Shown here piece after piece: positions 1 to 6,040 of a DNA stretch of 6,040 bases. The position numbers and the translations under genes are program-made. Position 1 is the first letter of the stretch, and each line of letters begins with the position of its first letter. A model generated the notes under the pieces. It was not told where the DNA came from. It searched no databases and saw only the letters and a program-made list of their open reading frames with translations. Origin of the DNA: UBA969 sp041694635 (GTDB lineage: Bacteria; Planctomycetota; Planctomycetia; Gemmatales; Gemmataceae); the NCBI GenBank assembly GCA_041694635.1, contig JBDNHI010000036.1, positions 1-6,040 of the forward strand, written 5' to 3'.

Positions 1-98
1 ACCACGGATCACACGGATGGCACGGATCAGAAAGCGGATCAGAAAGAAGACGAGAAGTCCCATCTCTCTTTATCCGTGTCATCCGTGAAATCCGTGGT
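1..98. repeat. Palindromic 9-nt-period element, copy 1 (inside pglX)
   Basis: The left arm (1-27) is three 9-nt units, ACCACGGAT, CACACGGAT and GGCACGGAT. The right arm (72-98) is their near reverse complement, ending ATCCGTGGT; 24 of 27 positions pair. The spacer (28-71) is 44 nt, A/G-rich then pyrimidine-rich. The element lies wholly inside the pglX frame and encodes TTDHTDGTD at one end and SVSSVKSVV at the other. Its first base is the first base of the window, so an extension further left cannot be excluded. No transposase is present, so it looks like a non-autonomous repeat of the kind found many times in some environmental genomes. Confidence 0.88.
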
Positions 99-831
99 CA
101 AATTCCTCCCCGACCCCGACGGCATCATCCCCATTCTCGAAACTGATTGGGGCATCCGGGACGATGCCACGAATCGCTTCGTAGAGTTCATCAATGTATG
201 CTGGCCGGGAAATACAACCACGGATAGCACAGATGGCACGGATGAAAAAAAAGAAGCAAAGCCCGGCGATTCTTTATCTGTGTCATCCGTGTCATCCGTG
301 GTCAAAACTTCTTCTTACCTAGACGAGAACCTGAAGTTCGTCGCCGACAGCCTTGGCTCGAACCCCGGTGAGCAGCCACGGGACACAATCCGTCGCTTCC
401 TTGCTACGGGGTTCTACAAGCATCACCTGTCGATGTATAAGAAACGCCCCATCTACTGGTTATTCAGCAGCGGCAAACAAAAAGCCTTCCAGTGCCTCGT
501 CTACCTGCACCGCTACACCGAAGGCACCCTATCTCGAATGCGAACGGAATATGTGATTCCCCTTCAGGGAAGGATCTCTTCAAGAATAGAACAATTAGAA
601 AGCGATAAGTTGAAAGCAAGCAGTATAAGTCAACGCAAGAAGTTCCAAAAAGAGCAGGATGATTTAAAGAAACAGCAAGTTGAAATGCTGGCCTTCGATG
701 AGAAGTTAAAGGACTATGCCGATCAGAGAATTAAATTAGATTTAGATGATGGAGTAAAAGTCAATTACGCCAAGTTTGGCGACCTGTTGGCCGAGTCCAA
801 AGCGATTTGTGGTACAAAGGAAGAGGATTGA
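1..831 (+). CDS. pglX: BREX-1 adenine-specific DNA methyltransferase PglX (BrxX), C-terminal part
   Basis: This is the last 276 codons of PglX; the frame is open from base 1, so the start and the methyltransferase motifs (expected far upstream in a protein of roughly 1,200 residues) lie outside the window. Recognition rests on C-terminal family signatures: DPDGIIPILETDW and DDATNRFVEF, then MYKKRPIYWLFSSGKQKAF (from base 433), a Gln/Lys-rich probable coiled coil (about 565-720), and the terminal LDDGVKVNYAKFGDLL (742-789). In BREX, PglX methylates host DNA at a non-palindromic adenine site, marks self, and is also needed for exclusion. Two palindromic repeats interrupt this region in frame: fragment residues 1-33 (TTDHTDGTD to SVSSVKSVV) and 73-101 (TTDSTDGTD to SVSSVSSVV). 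As I recall other PglX proteins, the second falls in a linker between FVEFINVCWP and LDENLKFVADSLG. The stop TGA (829-831) lies at the edge of a third repeat. Family assignment is very likely; whether the interrupted protein is active is unknown. Confidence 0.93.
   Translation, partial: TTDHTDGTDQKADQKEDEKSHLSLSVSSVKSVVKFLPDPDGIIPILETDWGIRDDATNRFVEFINVCWPGNTTTDSTDGTDEKKEAKPGDSLSVSSVSSVVKTSSYLDENLKFVADSLGSNPGEQPRDTIRRFLATGFYKHHLSMYKKRPIYWLFSSGKQKAFQCLVYLHRYTEGTLSRMRTEYVIPLQGRISSRIEQLESDKLKASSISQRKKFQKEQDDLKKQQVEMLAFDEKLKDYADQRIKLDLDDGVKVNYAKFGDLLAESKAICGTKEED
217..302. repeat. Palindromic 9-nt-period element, copy 2 (inside pglX)
   Basis: The left arm 217-243 (ACCACGGAT, AGCACAGAT, GGCACGGAT) and right arm 276-302 (ATCTGTGTC, ATCCGTGTC, ATCCGTGGT) pair at 22 of 27 positions, around a 32-nt A-rich spacer. 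It is in the same reading phase as copy 1 and encodes TTDSTDGTD then SVSSVSSVV within PglX. The right arm is followed by CAAAAC, matching CAAATT after copy 1 and CAAAAC after copy 3, so the right terminus may extend a few bases further. No clear target-site duplication is visible. The spacer is 12 nt shorter than in copy 1, a multiple of three. Confidence 0.9.
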
Positions 832-931
832 ACCATGGATTACACAGATTCCACTGATAATGAAGAGAGATAGAACGAAATTGTGCCAGTCGGTGTCTTA
901 TCTGTGTATTCCGTGGTATTTTGTGGTTCAA
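828..931. repeat. Palindromic 9-nt-period element, copy 3 (pglX/antitoxin gap), diverged
   Basis: The left arm 832-858 (ACCATGGAT, TACACAGAT, TCCACTGAT) is more diverged than in copies 1 and 2. Bases 832-849 pair at 16 of 18 positions with 900-917 (ATCTGTGTA, TTCCGTGGT). The outer ends TTGAACCA (828-835) and TGGTTCAA (924-931) are perfect reverse complements, so an alternative register uses one extra unit on the right. The spacer carries an in-frame TAG (871-873), unlike the two coding copies. The left end contains the pglX stop codon, and the right end stops just before the antitoxin ribosome-binding site, so this element accounts for nearly all of the 115-nt gap. No other promoter or terminator is convincing there. 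Confidence 0.8.
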
Positions 932-934
932 AAC

Positions 935-940
935 AAGGAG
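935..940 (+). promoter_or_regulatory. Ribosome-binding site of the antitoxin gene
   Basis: AAGGAG lies six bases upstream of the ATG at 947, an ideal Shine-Dalgarno arrangement. It fixes the antitoxin start at 947, not at the overlapping ATG at 942, which would sit one base from the site and stop after four codons. It is the strongest ribosome-binding site in the window, in keeping with antitoxins usually being made in excess over their toxins. Confidence 0.8.
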
Positions 941-946
941 AATGAA

Positions 947-1183
947 ATGTCGATAACCGTAACGATTGAAGAGGCTCAGGCGAAACTGAAGGAGTTGGTT
1001 CACCAACTGGCTCCCGGCGATGAAATAATAATTACTGAGCAACACAAGACAATTGCACGACTACGAGGCGAGTTGGATCAACCCATAAAACGCCCACCAC
1101 CCGGATTGGGAAAGGGCAGCATTCTTTACATGGCCCCTGACTTTGATGAGCCACTGGACGAGATGAAGGAGTACATGGAATGA
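947..1183 (+). CDS. Antitoxin of the Phd/YefM family, partner of a PIN-domain toxin
   Basis: This 78-residue protein has the layout of Phd/YefM-type antitoxins. The N-terminal half (MSITVTIEEAQAKLKELVHQ, then PGDEIIITEQHKTIARL) fits the compact dimerising, DNA-binding fold. The C-terminal tail (GKGSILYMAPDFDEPLDEMKEYME region, residues about 55-78) is the toxin-neutralising segment; the DFDEPL pattern is typical of antitoxins paired with VapC-like PIN toxins. It should bind the toxin encoded immediately downstream and, by family analogy, repress its own promoter as a complex. The start at 947 is supported by AAGGAG at 935-940. Its stop overlaps the toxin start (ATGA at 1180-1183), indicating translational coupling. 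It lies between pglX and pglZ, where BREX loci often carry accessory genes. No separate promoter is evident; if one exists it would lie in the repeat at 828-931. Confidence 0.88.
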   Translation: MSITVTIEEAQAKLKELVHQLAPGDEIIITEQHKTIARLRGELDQPIKRPPPGLGKGSILYMAPDFDEPLDEMKEYME

Positions 1184-1572
1184 AACTCCTCTTGGACACC
1201 CATACTTTGCTATGGCTCGTAGATGGCAACCCTAATCTTAGCACTGGTGCTCAAGCGGCACTTGGCGATTCCGCAAACGCCTTGTTTCTCAGTGTTGCCT
1301 CAGTTTGGGAATTGTCGATCAAAACAAGTCGCACAAATCCTCAACTCACGCTTAACGATCCTTTGGTTCAGTACATCGCCAAGTGGACTGCTGCCTATCA
1401 GATTCAGGTGTTGCCAATCGACTTGTCTCATGCGTTGCATGTGGCAGGACTGCCAAAGCGCCACGCCGATCCGTTTGATCGGTTGCTGATCTCCCAGGCA
1501 CAGGTGGAAGCGATGACGCTTGTAAGTGCCGACCGAAAGTTCGCTTTGTATTCCGTTCCTGTATTGTGGTAA
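1180..1572 (+). CDS. vapC: VapC-type PIN-domain ribonuclease toxin
   Basis: This 130-residue protein is a full-length single PIN domain. The expected acidic metal-binding residues are present: D6 in LLLDTHTLLW, E44 in SVWELSIK, D100 in the HADPFDRLLISQA block (D97 also available) and D118 in VSADRKF. PIN toxins of this kind are Mg2+- or Mn2+-dependent endoribonucleases that cut tRNA, rRNA or mRNA and stop growth when their antitoxin is lost; the target here cannot be predicted. With all four acidic positions intact, it is probably active. The start overlaps the antitoxin stop by four bases. The stop is only 10 bases from pglZ, so the toxin is embedded in the BREX operon and not set apart from it. 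It may guard the locus against loss, or act as an abortive backup if BREX expression is disturbed; both are inference. Confidence 0.92.
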   Translation: MKLLLDTHTLLWLVDGNPNLSTGAQAALGDSANALFLSVASVWELSIKTSRTNPQLTLNDPLVQYIAKWTAAYQIQVLPIDLSHALHVAGLPKRHADPFDRLLISQAQVEAMTLVSADRKFALYSVPVLW

Positions 1573-1582
1573 TTGGATAACT

Positions 1583-4186
1583 ATGAGCGACCTTTCAAAT
1601 ATTCAAGATACATTAAAGAAAGCCTTTTTCCAAGAGGGGCAGCGCATCGTGTTTTGGCACGACCCCGATAAAGAATTTATAATCCTACTTGAAACCCTAG
1701 AGCTAGAAGGGATTACCACCATTCGACTCGATCAGGAAAGCCACCTGGAAGTAAAAATTCGTATAGAGAAGAACGAGCCTGATAAGAAGTTTTTGTTGTA
1801 TGCGCCTAGCGAAGAACCCGATTACGAATCCGATTGGCTACTCGATATTAAACTATATAGCCGTAACTTTAGGGCCGACCGAGCTAGCATACTGCTTCAA
1901 GATTTAGGTTTGACAAAGCAAAGTTTAAAAAGCCATCTTGCCCTTAGGAAAAAGTTCTTCGATTCGAAAGATAGGTTAAACAAGCTGAAGGCAATTATCC
2001 TGCCTGAAGATAATGAAACCGATATCGACCGAAAAATGTTAAGTGTGGTTGCCCGAGCAGATCAACCCGAACTGTTTCACCTAATACATATCTTCTTTCA
2101 CGGCTGGCTGGATGCCTCAGTATTCGACCTTGAAGTATCACCTACGCTGTGGGGGCAGGTTGAAAAATTAGAATTAGATGGCGCCTTTTGGGGTATGGTT
2201 GAAAACACTTTTGGTTACCAAGAGGAAACCGTTAGTCTGAAAAAGTTCTTGATTCGTTTGTTGGTGACAGATTTTGCACGGAAACTTGGCGCAGAAATCC
2301 CACTTGGCTTAAAGCCACTGATGTTGCCTGAAAAAGGCTGGCAGAATGCAGTCGTTTGTTTATCTCATTGGCGAGATAGTGCTATTCGTTTTGAAAGCTA
2401 TGATATGCTTTCAAACGAAGTTGCGAATCTTATCCACCTAAAGAATCACTTAACCCATTACAGTTCTGAACAGTTGGTGCGGGTTCATACTTTCTTGGAA
2501 GTAGAGAAGCACCTTGCAAGTTGTGTAAGAGATTTGATTACTGAAAGTGAAGAGACGATCCAGATAGAACCCATCCGGGCGATTATTAGCCAAAGGCAAT
2601 CGGGGCATTGGGCGAGCAGTGCCCTAGCGGATAACAAATATGCGCCCAGAGCTGGGCTTCACGCAGTCTACGATGCGTTTCTGGCAGCAGCAGAGTTTCT
2701 ACTGCTTTGGCAAGAAAACAAAAACAGGCTCGAGTTTCTAACCCCTTTAGACTTATACCGTGCTTATGAAACCGAGCTGTACAAATTCGATCAGCTTTAC
2801 CGCCATTTTTCTGAAGCTGCGAATATCGCAGAAGCTTCTGGTTGGGATATCGCCAAACCTACTCGCACAATGATCGAATTGCATTATGTCAATGGCTTTT
2901 TAAGTTCTTTATCTTTATCCTGGGGCAAATTCCTAGAAGCAACTGATGGCCTTCTTAACAACTGGCAGCTTAGCTCTATCCCAAATCAGTATCGTTTCTA
3001 TGAACGCAATGTCGCTTCTTGGATTGATGCAAGGGAAACCGCTAAGGCCTTTATCATCATCAGCGATGCCTTCCGATACGAAGCTGCACAAGAACTGCTC
3101 GGCATTATCAACAATAAATACCGACTCGGGGCAACCCTTACTTCTCAACTGGGCGTATTGCCTTCCTATACCGCCTTGGGTATGGCAAGCTTACTACCCC
3201 ACAAGAACATGAACTACAACGGCACCGAAGTTATAGTGGATGGAATATCTAGCATCGCTGCTAACCGTGGGGAAATATTGGCAAAGGTTGGCGGGGTCGC
3301 TTGTAAATCTTCAGCACTGATGACTATGAAAAAAGAAGAGGGCAGAGATTTCGTAAGAGATAAAAAAGTAGTTTACATCTATCACGATGTGGTTGATGCT
3401 ACTGGTGATGACTCTAAAACCGAGGGCAAAACCTTCGAAGCCGTCAGACAGGCAATCGATGAGCTAGGCAATCTTATTTCTTACCTCAGCAATAACCTGA
3501 ATGCAGGATACATCATTGTTACTGCGGATCATGGTTTCCTTTATACCGAAACCCCGCCAGGCGAGACTGATAGAACCAAGTTAAGCGAGAAGCCTTCCAA
3601 CTCCTTTATTACAAAGAAACGCTATGTTCTGGGCAACAAGCTTGATGCGCAAGATGGCGTGTGGAAGGGTAAGGTTCGCACCACCGCAACCGTTGATGAT
3701 GAAACCGAATTTCTGATCCCAAGAGGAACTAACCTTTTTCACTTCATAGGCGGTGCAAGGTTCATCCATGGGGGCGCAATGCCTCAGGAAATCTGCGTTC
3801 CTGTACTTACCATCAAACAAGTTCGAGACCTTATAAAACCAAAGGTCGTTGCCGTTCAGGTGCTTGGCACCCATCATCGTATCACTACGGGTGTTTGCAG
3901 ATTCCAACTTTTTCAGATGGAGCCTGTGGGCGAAAAGCTTAAGCCCATAACTTTGCGTATCGGTATTTATGAAGCTGATAAGCCCGTCAGCGATATTCAA
4001 ATGGTGAAATTCGATAGCGAAACAAGCAACTTGGAGGAACGAAAAAAATGGGTTACCTTCACTCTTACAGGCAAAAGCTTCGATAAAAAGAAACCCTACC
4101 GGCTTACTTTAATCGATGTCGAAACTGGAATTGAACAGCAAAGTGTGGAAATAATTATAGACAGGATGGTGTTCGATGACTTCTGA
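1583..4186 (+). CDS. pglZ: BREX-1 PglZ (type A), alkaline-phosphatase-superfamily protein
   Basis: This complete 867-residue protein has the length and features of type 1 BREX PglZ. The N-terminus carries the family signature FFQEGQRIVFWHDPDKEF (residues 15-32), followed by a long mostly helical region. The alkaline-phosphatase-fold domain spans about residues 485-770. It shows IISDAFRYE (metal ligand D495), LPSYTALGMASLLP (T530 at the place of the superfamily's Thr/Ser nucleophile), YIYHDVVDATGDD (about 598-610) and TADHGFLY (D649, H650). A beta-rich tail follows. PglZ is a core BREX component, essential for defence; it is proposed to act on phosphoester or nucleotide bonds, but its true substrate is unsettled. 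The start is ATG 1583, ten bases after the toxin stop and preceded only by a weak GGAT, so translation may be coupled to the toxin gene. An in-frame GTG at 1526 lies inside the toxin gene and adds 19 residues unlike the family's N-terminus. Catalytic-site residues all look intact. Confidence 0.97.
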   Translation: MSDLSNIQDTLKKAFFQEGQRIVFWHDPDKEFIILLETLELEGITTIRLDQESHLEVKIRIEKNEPDKKFLLYAPSEEPDYESDWLLDIKLYSRNFRADRASILLQDLGLTKQSLKSHLALRKKFFDSKDRLNKLKAIILPEDNETDIDRKMLSVVARADQPELFHLIHIFFHGWLDASVFDLEVSPTLWGQVEKLELDGAFWGMVENTFGYQEETVSLKKFLIRLLVTDFARKLGAEIPLGLKPLMLPEKGWQNAVVCLSHWRDSAIRFESYDMLSNEVANLIHLKNHLTHYSSEQLVRVHTFLEVEKHLASCVRDLITESEETIQIEPIRAIISQRQSGHWASSALADNKYAPRAGLHAVYDAFLAAAEFLLLWQENKNRLEFLTPLDLYRAYETELYKFDQLYRHFSEAANIAEASGWDIAKPTRTMIELHYVNGFLSSLSLSWGKFLEATDGLLNNWQLSSIPNQYRFYERNVASWIDARETAKAFIIISDAFRYEAAQELLGIINNKYRLGATLTSQLGVLPSYTALGMASLLPHKNMNYNGTEVIVDGISSIAANRGEILAKVGGVACKSSALMTMKKEEGRDFVRDKKVVYIYHDVVDATGDDSKTEGKTFEAVRQAIDELGNLISYLSNNLNAGYIIVTADHGFLYTETPPGETDRTKLSEKPSNSFITKKRYVLGNKLDAQDGVWKGKVRTTATVDDETEFLIPRGTNLFHFIGGARFIHGGAMPQEICVPVLTIKQVRDLIKPKVVAVQVLGTHHRITTGVCRFQLFQMEPVGEKLKPITLRIGIYEADKPVSDIQMVKFDSETSNLEERKKWVTFTLTGKSFDKKKPYRLTLIDVETGIEQQSVEIIIDRMVFDDF
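4163..4166 (+). promoter_or_regulatory. Ribosome-binding site of brxL
   Basis: AGGA lies nine bases before the ATG at 4176, within the last codons of pglZ. It supports that start and translational coupling of brxL to pglZ. It is a moderate, not a strong, Shine-Dalgarno site. Confidence 0.55.
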
Positions 4187-6040
4187 TCAACCTTTGGTTC
4201 CGTCTCTAGATGACTTATTAAACCAACATTTCCAAGGTAAGGTTGTCCGCAAGGATTTGACCAAACTATTAAAAGAAGGGGCTAATGTTCCTGTCTATGT
4301 GCTTGAGTACTTGCTAGGCAACTACTGCGCTTCTAATGATGAGGCCATCATTGAGGAAGGCCTTAAAACAGTAAAAAAAGTACTGTCCGAAAACTATGTC
4401 CGGCCAGATGAAGCTGAGAAAGTTAAATCCAGTATTCGCGAACGGGGCAGTTTGAAAATCATTGACAAGGTTACGGTTACCTTGAATGATCGCAGAGATG
4501 TCTATGAAGCATTCCTCGGAAATCTAGGCGTTAAAAATGTCGAAGTCCCTAGCAACTTCGTCAAAGAATATGAAAAACTTTTAGCCGGGGGGATTTGGTG
4601 CATCGTTACCTTGGAATACTTTTACGAAGAGGAACAGCGATCTTCGCCCTTTATTCTGCGCGACTTAAAGCCAATTCAAATCCCCGGCTTAGATATGGAT
4701 GAAGTCTATCAAGGTAGAAGAGGCTTTACCGAAGAACAATGGATTGATGTGCTTTTGCGATCAACTGGGATGGAGCCTGCAAATCTGATTACTAGGGTCA
4801 AATGGCATCTGCTTACCCGTATGATTCCCTTTGTCGAAAATAACTTCAATCTTGTAGAACTTGGCCCTAAAGGTTCAGGCAAAAGCCATATCTATAAGGA
4901 AATTTCACCCAATAGCATTCTAGTTTCTGGCGGACAAACCACCGTTGCTAACCTTTTCTACAATATGGCACGCAGGCAGGTTGGCCTCGTTGGCATCTGG
5001 GATGTCGTTGCATTCGATGAAGTGGCAGGTATCAACTTCAAAGACAACGATGGTGTTCAGATTATGAAAGACTTTATGGCAAGTGGTAGTTTCGCACGGG
5101 GGAGAGACTCGATAAGTGCTAAGGCTTCTATGGTCTTTGTAGGGAATATTAGTCAGGTTGATACTCTGGTGAAAACGAGCCATTTATTTGCCCCATTCCC
5201 TGATGTGATGATCGATTCGGCATTCTTTGATCGCTTCCACTCTTATCTTCCAGGCTGGGAAATCCCAAAGATGCGTCCGGAATTCTTCACCAACGCCTTT
5301 GGGATGATCTCTGATTATCTGGCTGAGTGGATGAGAGAAATGCGAAAGCAAAACTTCTCTGACGCAATCTTCAAGTTTTTCAAACTCGGTAAAGACCTTA
5401 ACCAGCGTGACACTATCGCTGTTAAAAAAACTGTATCTGGATTACTGAAGCTTCTTTACCCACACGGCGATTATGACAAGGAAGCTGTAAGGCGATGCTT
5501 GGAATATGCTTTGGAAGGCCGCCGTCGAGTTAAAGAACAGCTAAAGAAAATAGGTGGTATGGAGTTCTTTGATGTGCATTTCTCCTATATCGATCTTGAG
5601 AATTTGGAAGAACGATATATCGGCGTACCCGAACAAGGAGGAGGCTCGCTTATTCCAGAGTCGCCACTTAATCCAGGGGTGCTTCATACCGTTGCTACGG
5701 GTTCTAGTGGGCATTTGGGTTTATATCGGCTTGAAACACAAGTCAGTTCTGGCTACGGTGCGTTTAAAACCTCTGGTCTAGGATCAAATTCGCAGGCAAA
5801 AGAATCGGTTAAAATTGGCTATGATTATTTTCAAGCCAATGGCACTAGAGTTAGTGGGTCGATTAAGTCGAGCGAACACGATTATCATCTTCATGTGGTT
5901 GAGTTGCATAACTCTGGGCCAGCGAATACTTTGACGCTTGCAACTTTTGTTGCCTTGGCATCTTCCCTGATTGGAAAGCCGATTCAACAACAGATGGTGG
6001 TTTTGGGGACGATGAGTTTGGGGGGGAATATTGTGCCCGT
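4176..6040 (+). CDS. brxL: BREX Lon-like AAA+ protein BrxL, 3' end cut by the window
   Basis: The frame runs open from ATG 4176 to the window end, giving 621 complete codons. BrxL proteins are around 680 residues, so perhaps 50-70 are missing. The N-terminal part (about 1-200) is the family's own region. The ATPase domain has Walker A GPKGSGKS (230-237, K236), Walker B VVAFDE (D281, E282), a sensor-1-like asparagine (N324 in VFVGNIS) and a candidate arginine finger (R353 in FFDRFHSYLPGW). The C-terminal part from about 565 resembles the Lon protease fold, with DYHLHVVELHNSGPANT and then MVVLGTMSLGGNIVP, which match Lon's GPSAG block and TGEITLRGRVLP strand. Where Lon has the catalytic serine, this protein has A583, so protease activity is not expected. 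BrxL is a DNA-binding ATPase of type 1 BREX needed for blocking phage replication. The start overlaps pglZ by 11 bases and has AGGA at 4163-4166. Confidence 0.95.
   Translation, partial: MTSDQPLVPSLDDLLNQHFQGKVVRKDLTKLLKEGANVPVYVLEYLLGNYCASNDEAIIEEGLKTVKKVLSENYVRPDEAEKVKSSIRERGSLKIIDKVTVTLNDRRDVYEAFLGNLGVKNVEVPSNFVKEYEKLLAGGIWCIVTLEYFYEEEQRSSPFILRDLKPIQIPGLDMDEVYQGRRGFTEEQWIDVLLRSTGMEPANLITRVKWHLLTRMIPFVENNFNLVELGPKGSGKSHIYKEISPNSILVSGGQTTVANLFYNMARRQVGLVGIWDVVAFDEVAGINFKDNDGVQIMKDFMASGSFARGRDSISAKASMVFVGNISQVDTLVKTSHLFAPFPDVMIDSAFFDRFHSYLPGWEIPKMRPEFFTNAFGMISDYLAEWMREMRKQNFSDAIFKFFKLGKDLNQRDTIAVKKTVSGLLKLLYPHGDYDKEAVRRCLEYALEGRRRVKEQLKKIGGMEFFDVHFSYIDLENLEERYIGVPEQGGGSLIPESPLNPGVLHTVATGSSGHLGLYRLETQVSSGYGAFKTSGLGSNSQAKESVKIGYDYFQANGTRVSGSIKSSEHDYHLHVVELHNSGPANTLTLATFVALASSLIGKPIQQQMVVLGTMSLGGNIVP

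Noticed and set aside
1..302. CRISPR-like array from the repeated CACGGAT units
   Set aside because: The units are 9 nt and contiguous, with inverted arms and no unique spacers of regular length; they lie in a coding frame and no cas genes are present.
39..305. Reverse-strand reading frame rich in TD and SV dipeptides
   Set aside because: It lies antisense to conserved PglX sequence and exists because the palindromic repeats read similarly on both strands; no ribosome-binding context or family similarity.
76..831. A separate 251-residue gene starting at ATG 76
   Set aside because: The frame is open to base 1 and the ATG lies in the right arm of a repeat; the content is plainly the C-terminus of a longer PglX.
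828..931. Rho-independent terminator after pglX
   Set aside because: The palindrome is long, imperfect and of repeat origin, with a 41-nt or longer spacer and no T-run; the genes beyond continue the same operon.
776..946. N-terminal extension of the antitoxin from an upstream ATG at 776
   Set aside because: It would overlap the pglX end and translate the repeat; the ideal AAGGAG six bases before 947 and the normal family length favour 947.
942..956. Four-codon frame (MKCR) overlapping the antitoxin start
   Set aside because: Its ATG is one base from the Shine-Dalgarno site, too close for efficient initiation; no evidence of a leader function.
1526..1582. Upstream GTG start for pglZ
   Set aside because: The 19 extra residues are the toxin gene read in another frame and do not resemble a PglZ N-terminus; ATG 1583 gives the expected MSDLSNIQDTLKKAF-type start.
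3581..4000. 139-residue reverse-strand frame within pglZ
   Set aside because: Antisense to conserved PglZ sequence, no recognisable domain and no ribosome-binding site noticed; a chance open frame.
4920..5183. Reverse-strand frame across the BrxL Walker B region
   Set aside because: It is antisense to strongly conserved AAA+ motifs and has no family features.
5554..5781. 75-residue forward frame within brxL
   Set aside because: Out-of-frame shadow of brxL; low-complexity product with no recognisable features.

Overview
The window is the 3' half of a type 1 BREX (bacteriophage exclusion) phage-defence operon, all on the + strand. In order it holds the C-terminal end of the PglX/BrxX DNA methyltransferase (1-831, open at the left edge), a small Phd/YefM-type antitoxin (947-1183), a PIN-domain VapC-type toxin (1180-1572), the complete alkaline-phosphatase-superfamily protein PglZ (1583-4186), and BrxL, the Lon-like AAA+ protein (4176-6040, open at the right edge). 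The core order pglX-pglZ-brxL is that of type 1 BREX; brxA, brxB and brxC would be expected upstream of the window.

Two things are not standard. First, a toxin-antitoxin pair sits between pglX and pglZ, tightly packed: the antitoxin and toxin overlap by 4 nt, and the toxin stop is 10 nt from the pglZ start. Second, three copies of a palindromic element with a 9-nt internal period (unit NNCACGGAT in the left arm, its reverse complement in the right arm) are scattered over the first 931 bases. Two lie inside the pglX reading frame without breaking it, adding Thr-Asp-rich and Ser-Val-rich peptides to the protein. The third starts at the pglX stop codon and fills the only sizeable intergenic gap (832-946).

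The genes fit one defence module. PglX is the epigenetic-marking and self-recognition component, PglZ a metal-dependent hydrolase-fold protein needed by the system, and BrxL a DNA-binding ATPase. The toxin pair is either a passenger in a known insertion hot spot or an integrated backup or stabilising module; the sequence cannot decide which. pglZ lacks a strong Shine-Dalgarno sequence and may depend on translation of the toxin gene upstream. brxL overlaps the end of pglZ by 11 nt and has an AGGA site.

The organism cannot be named. Base composition is intermediate and genes use ATG starts with bacterial ribosome-binding sites, so it is a bacterium. Repeats of this ACCACGGAT type are, from general experience, common in genomes of several environmental phyla, but that is not diagnostic. 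The window starts on the first base of a repeat arm and ends inside brxL, which is what a short metagenomic contig broken at a repeat would look like. I see no RNA genes, CRISPR arrays, transposase genes or convincing promoters or terminators.
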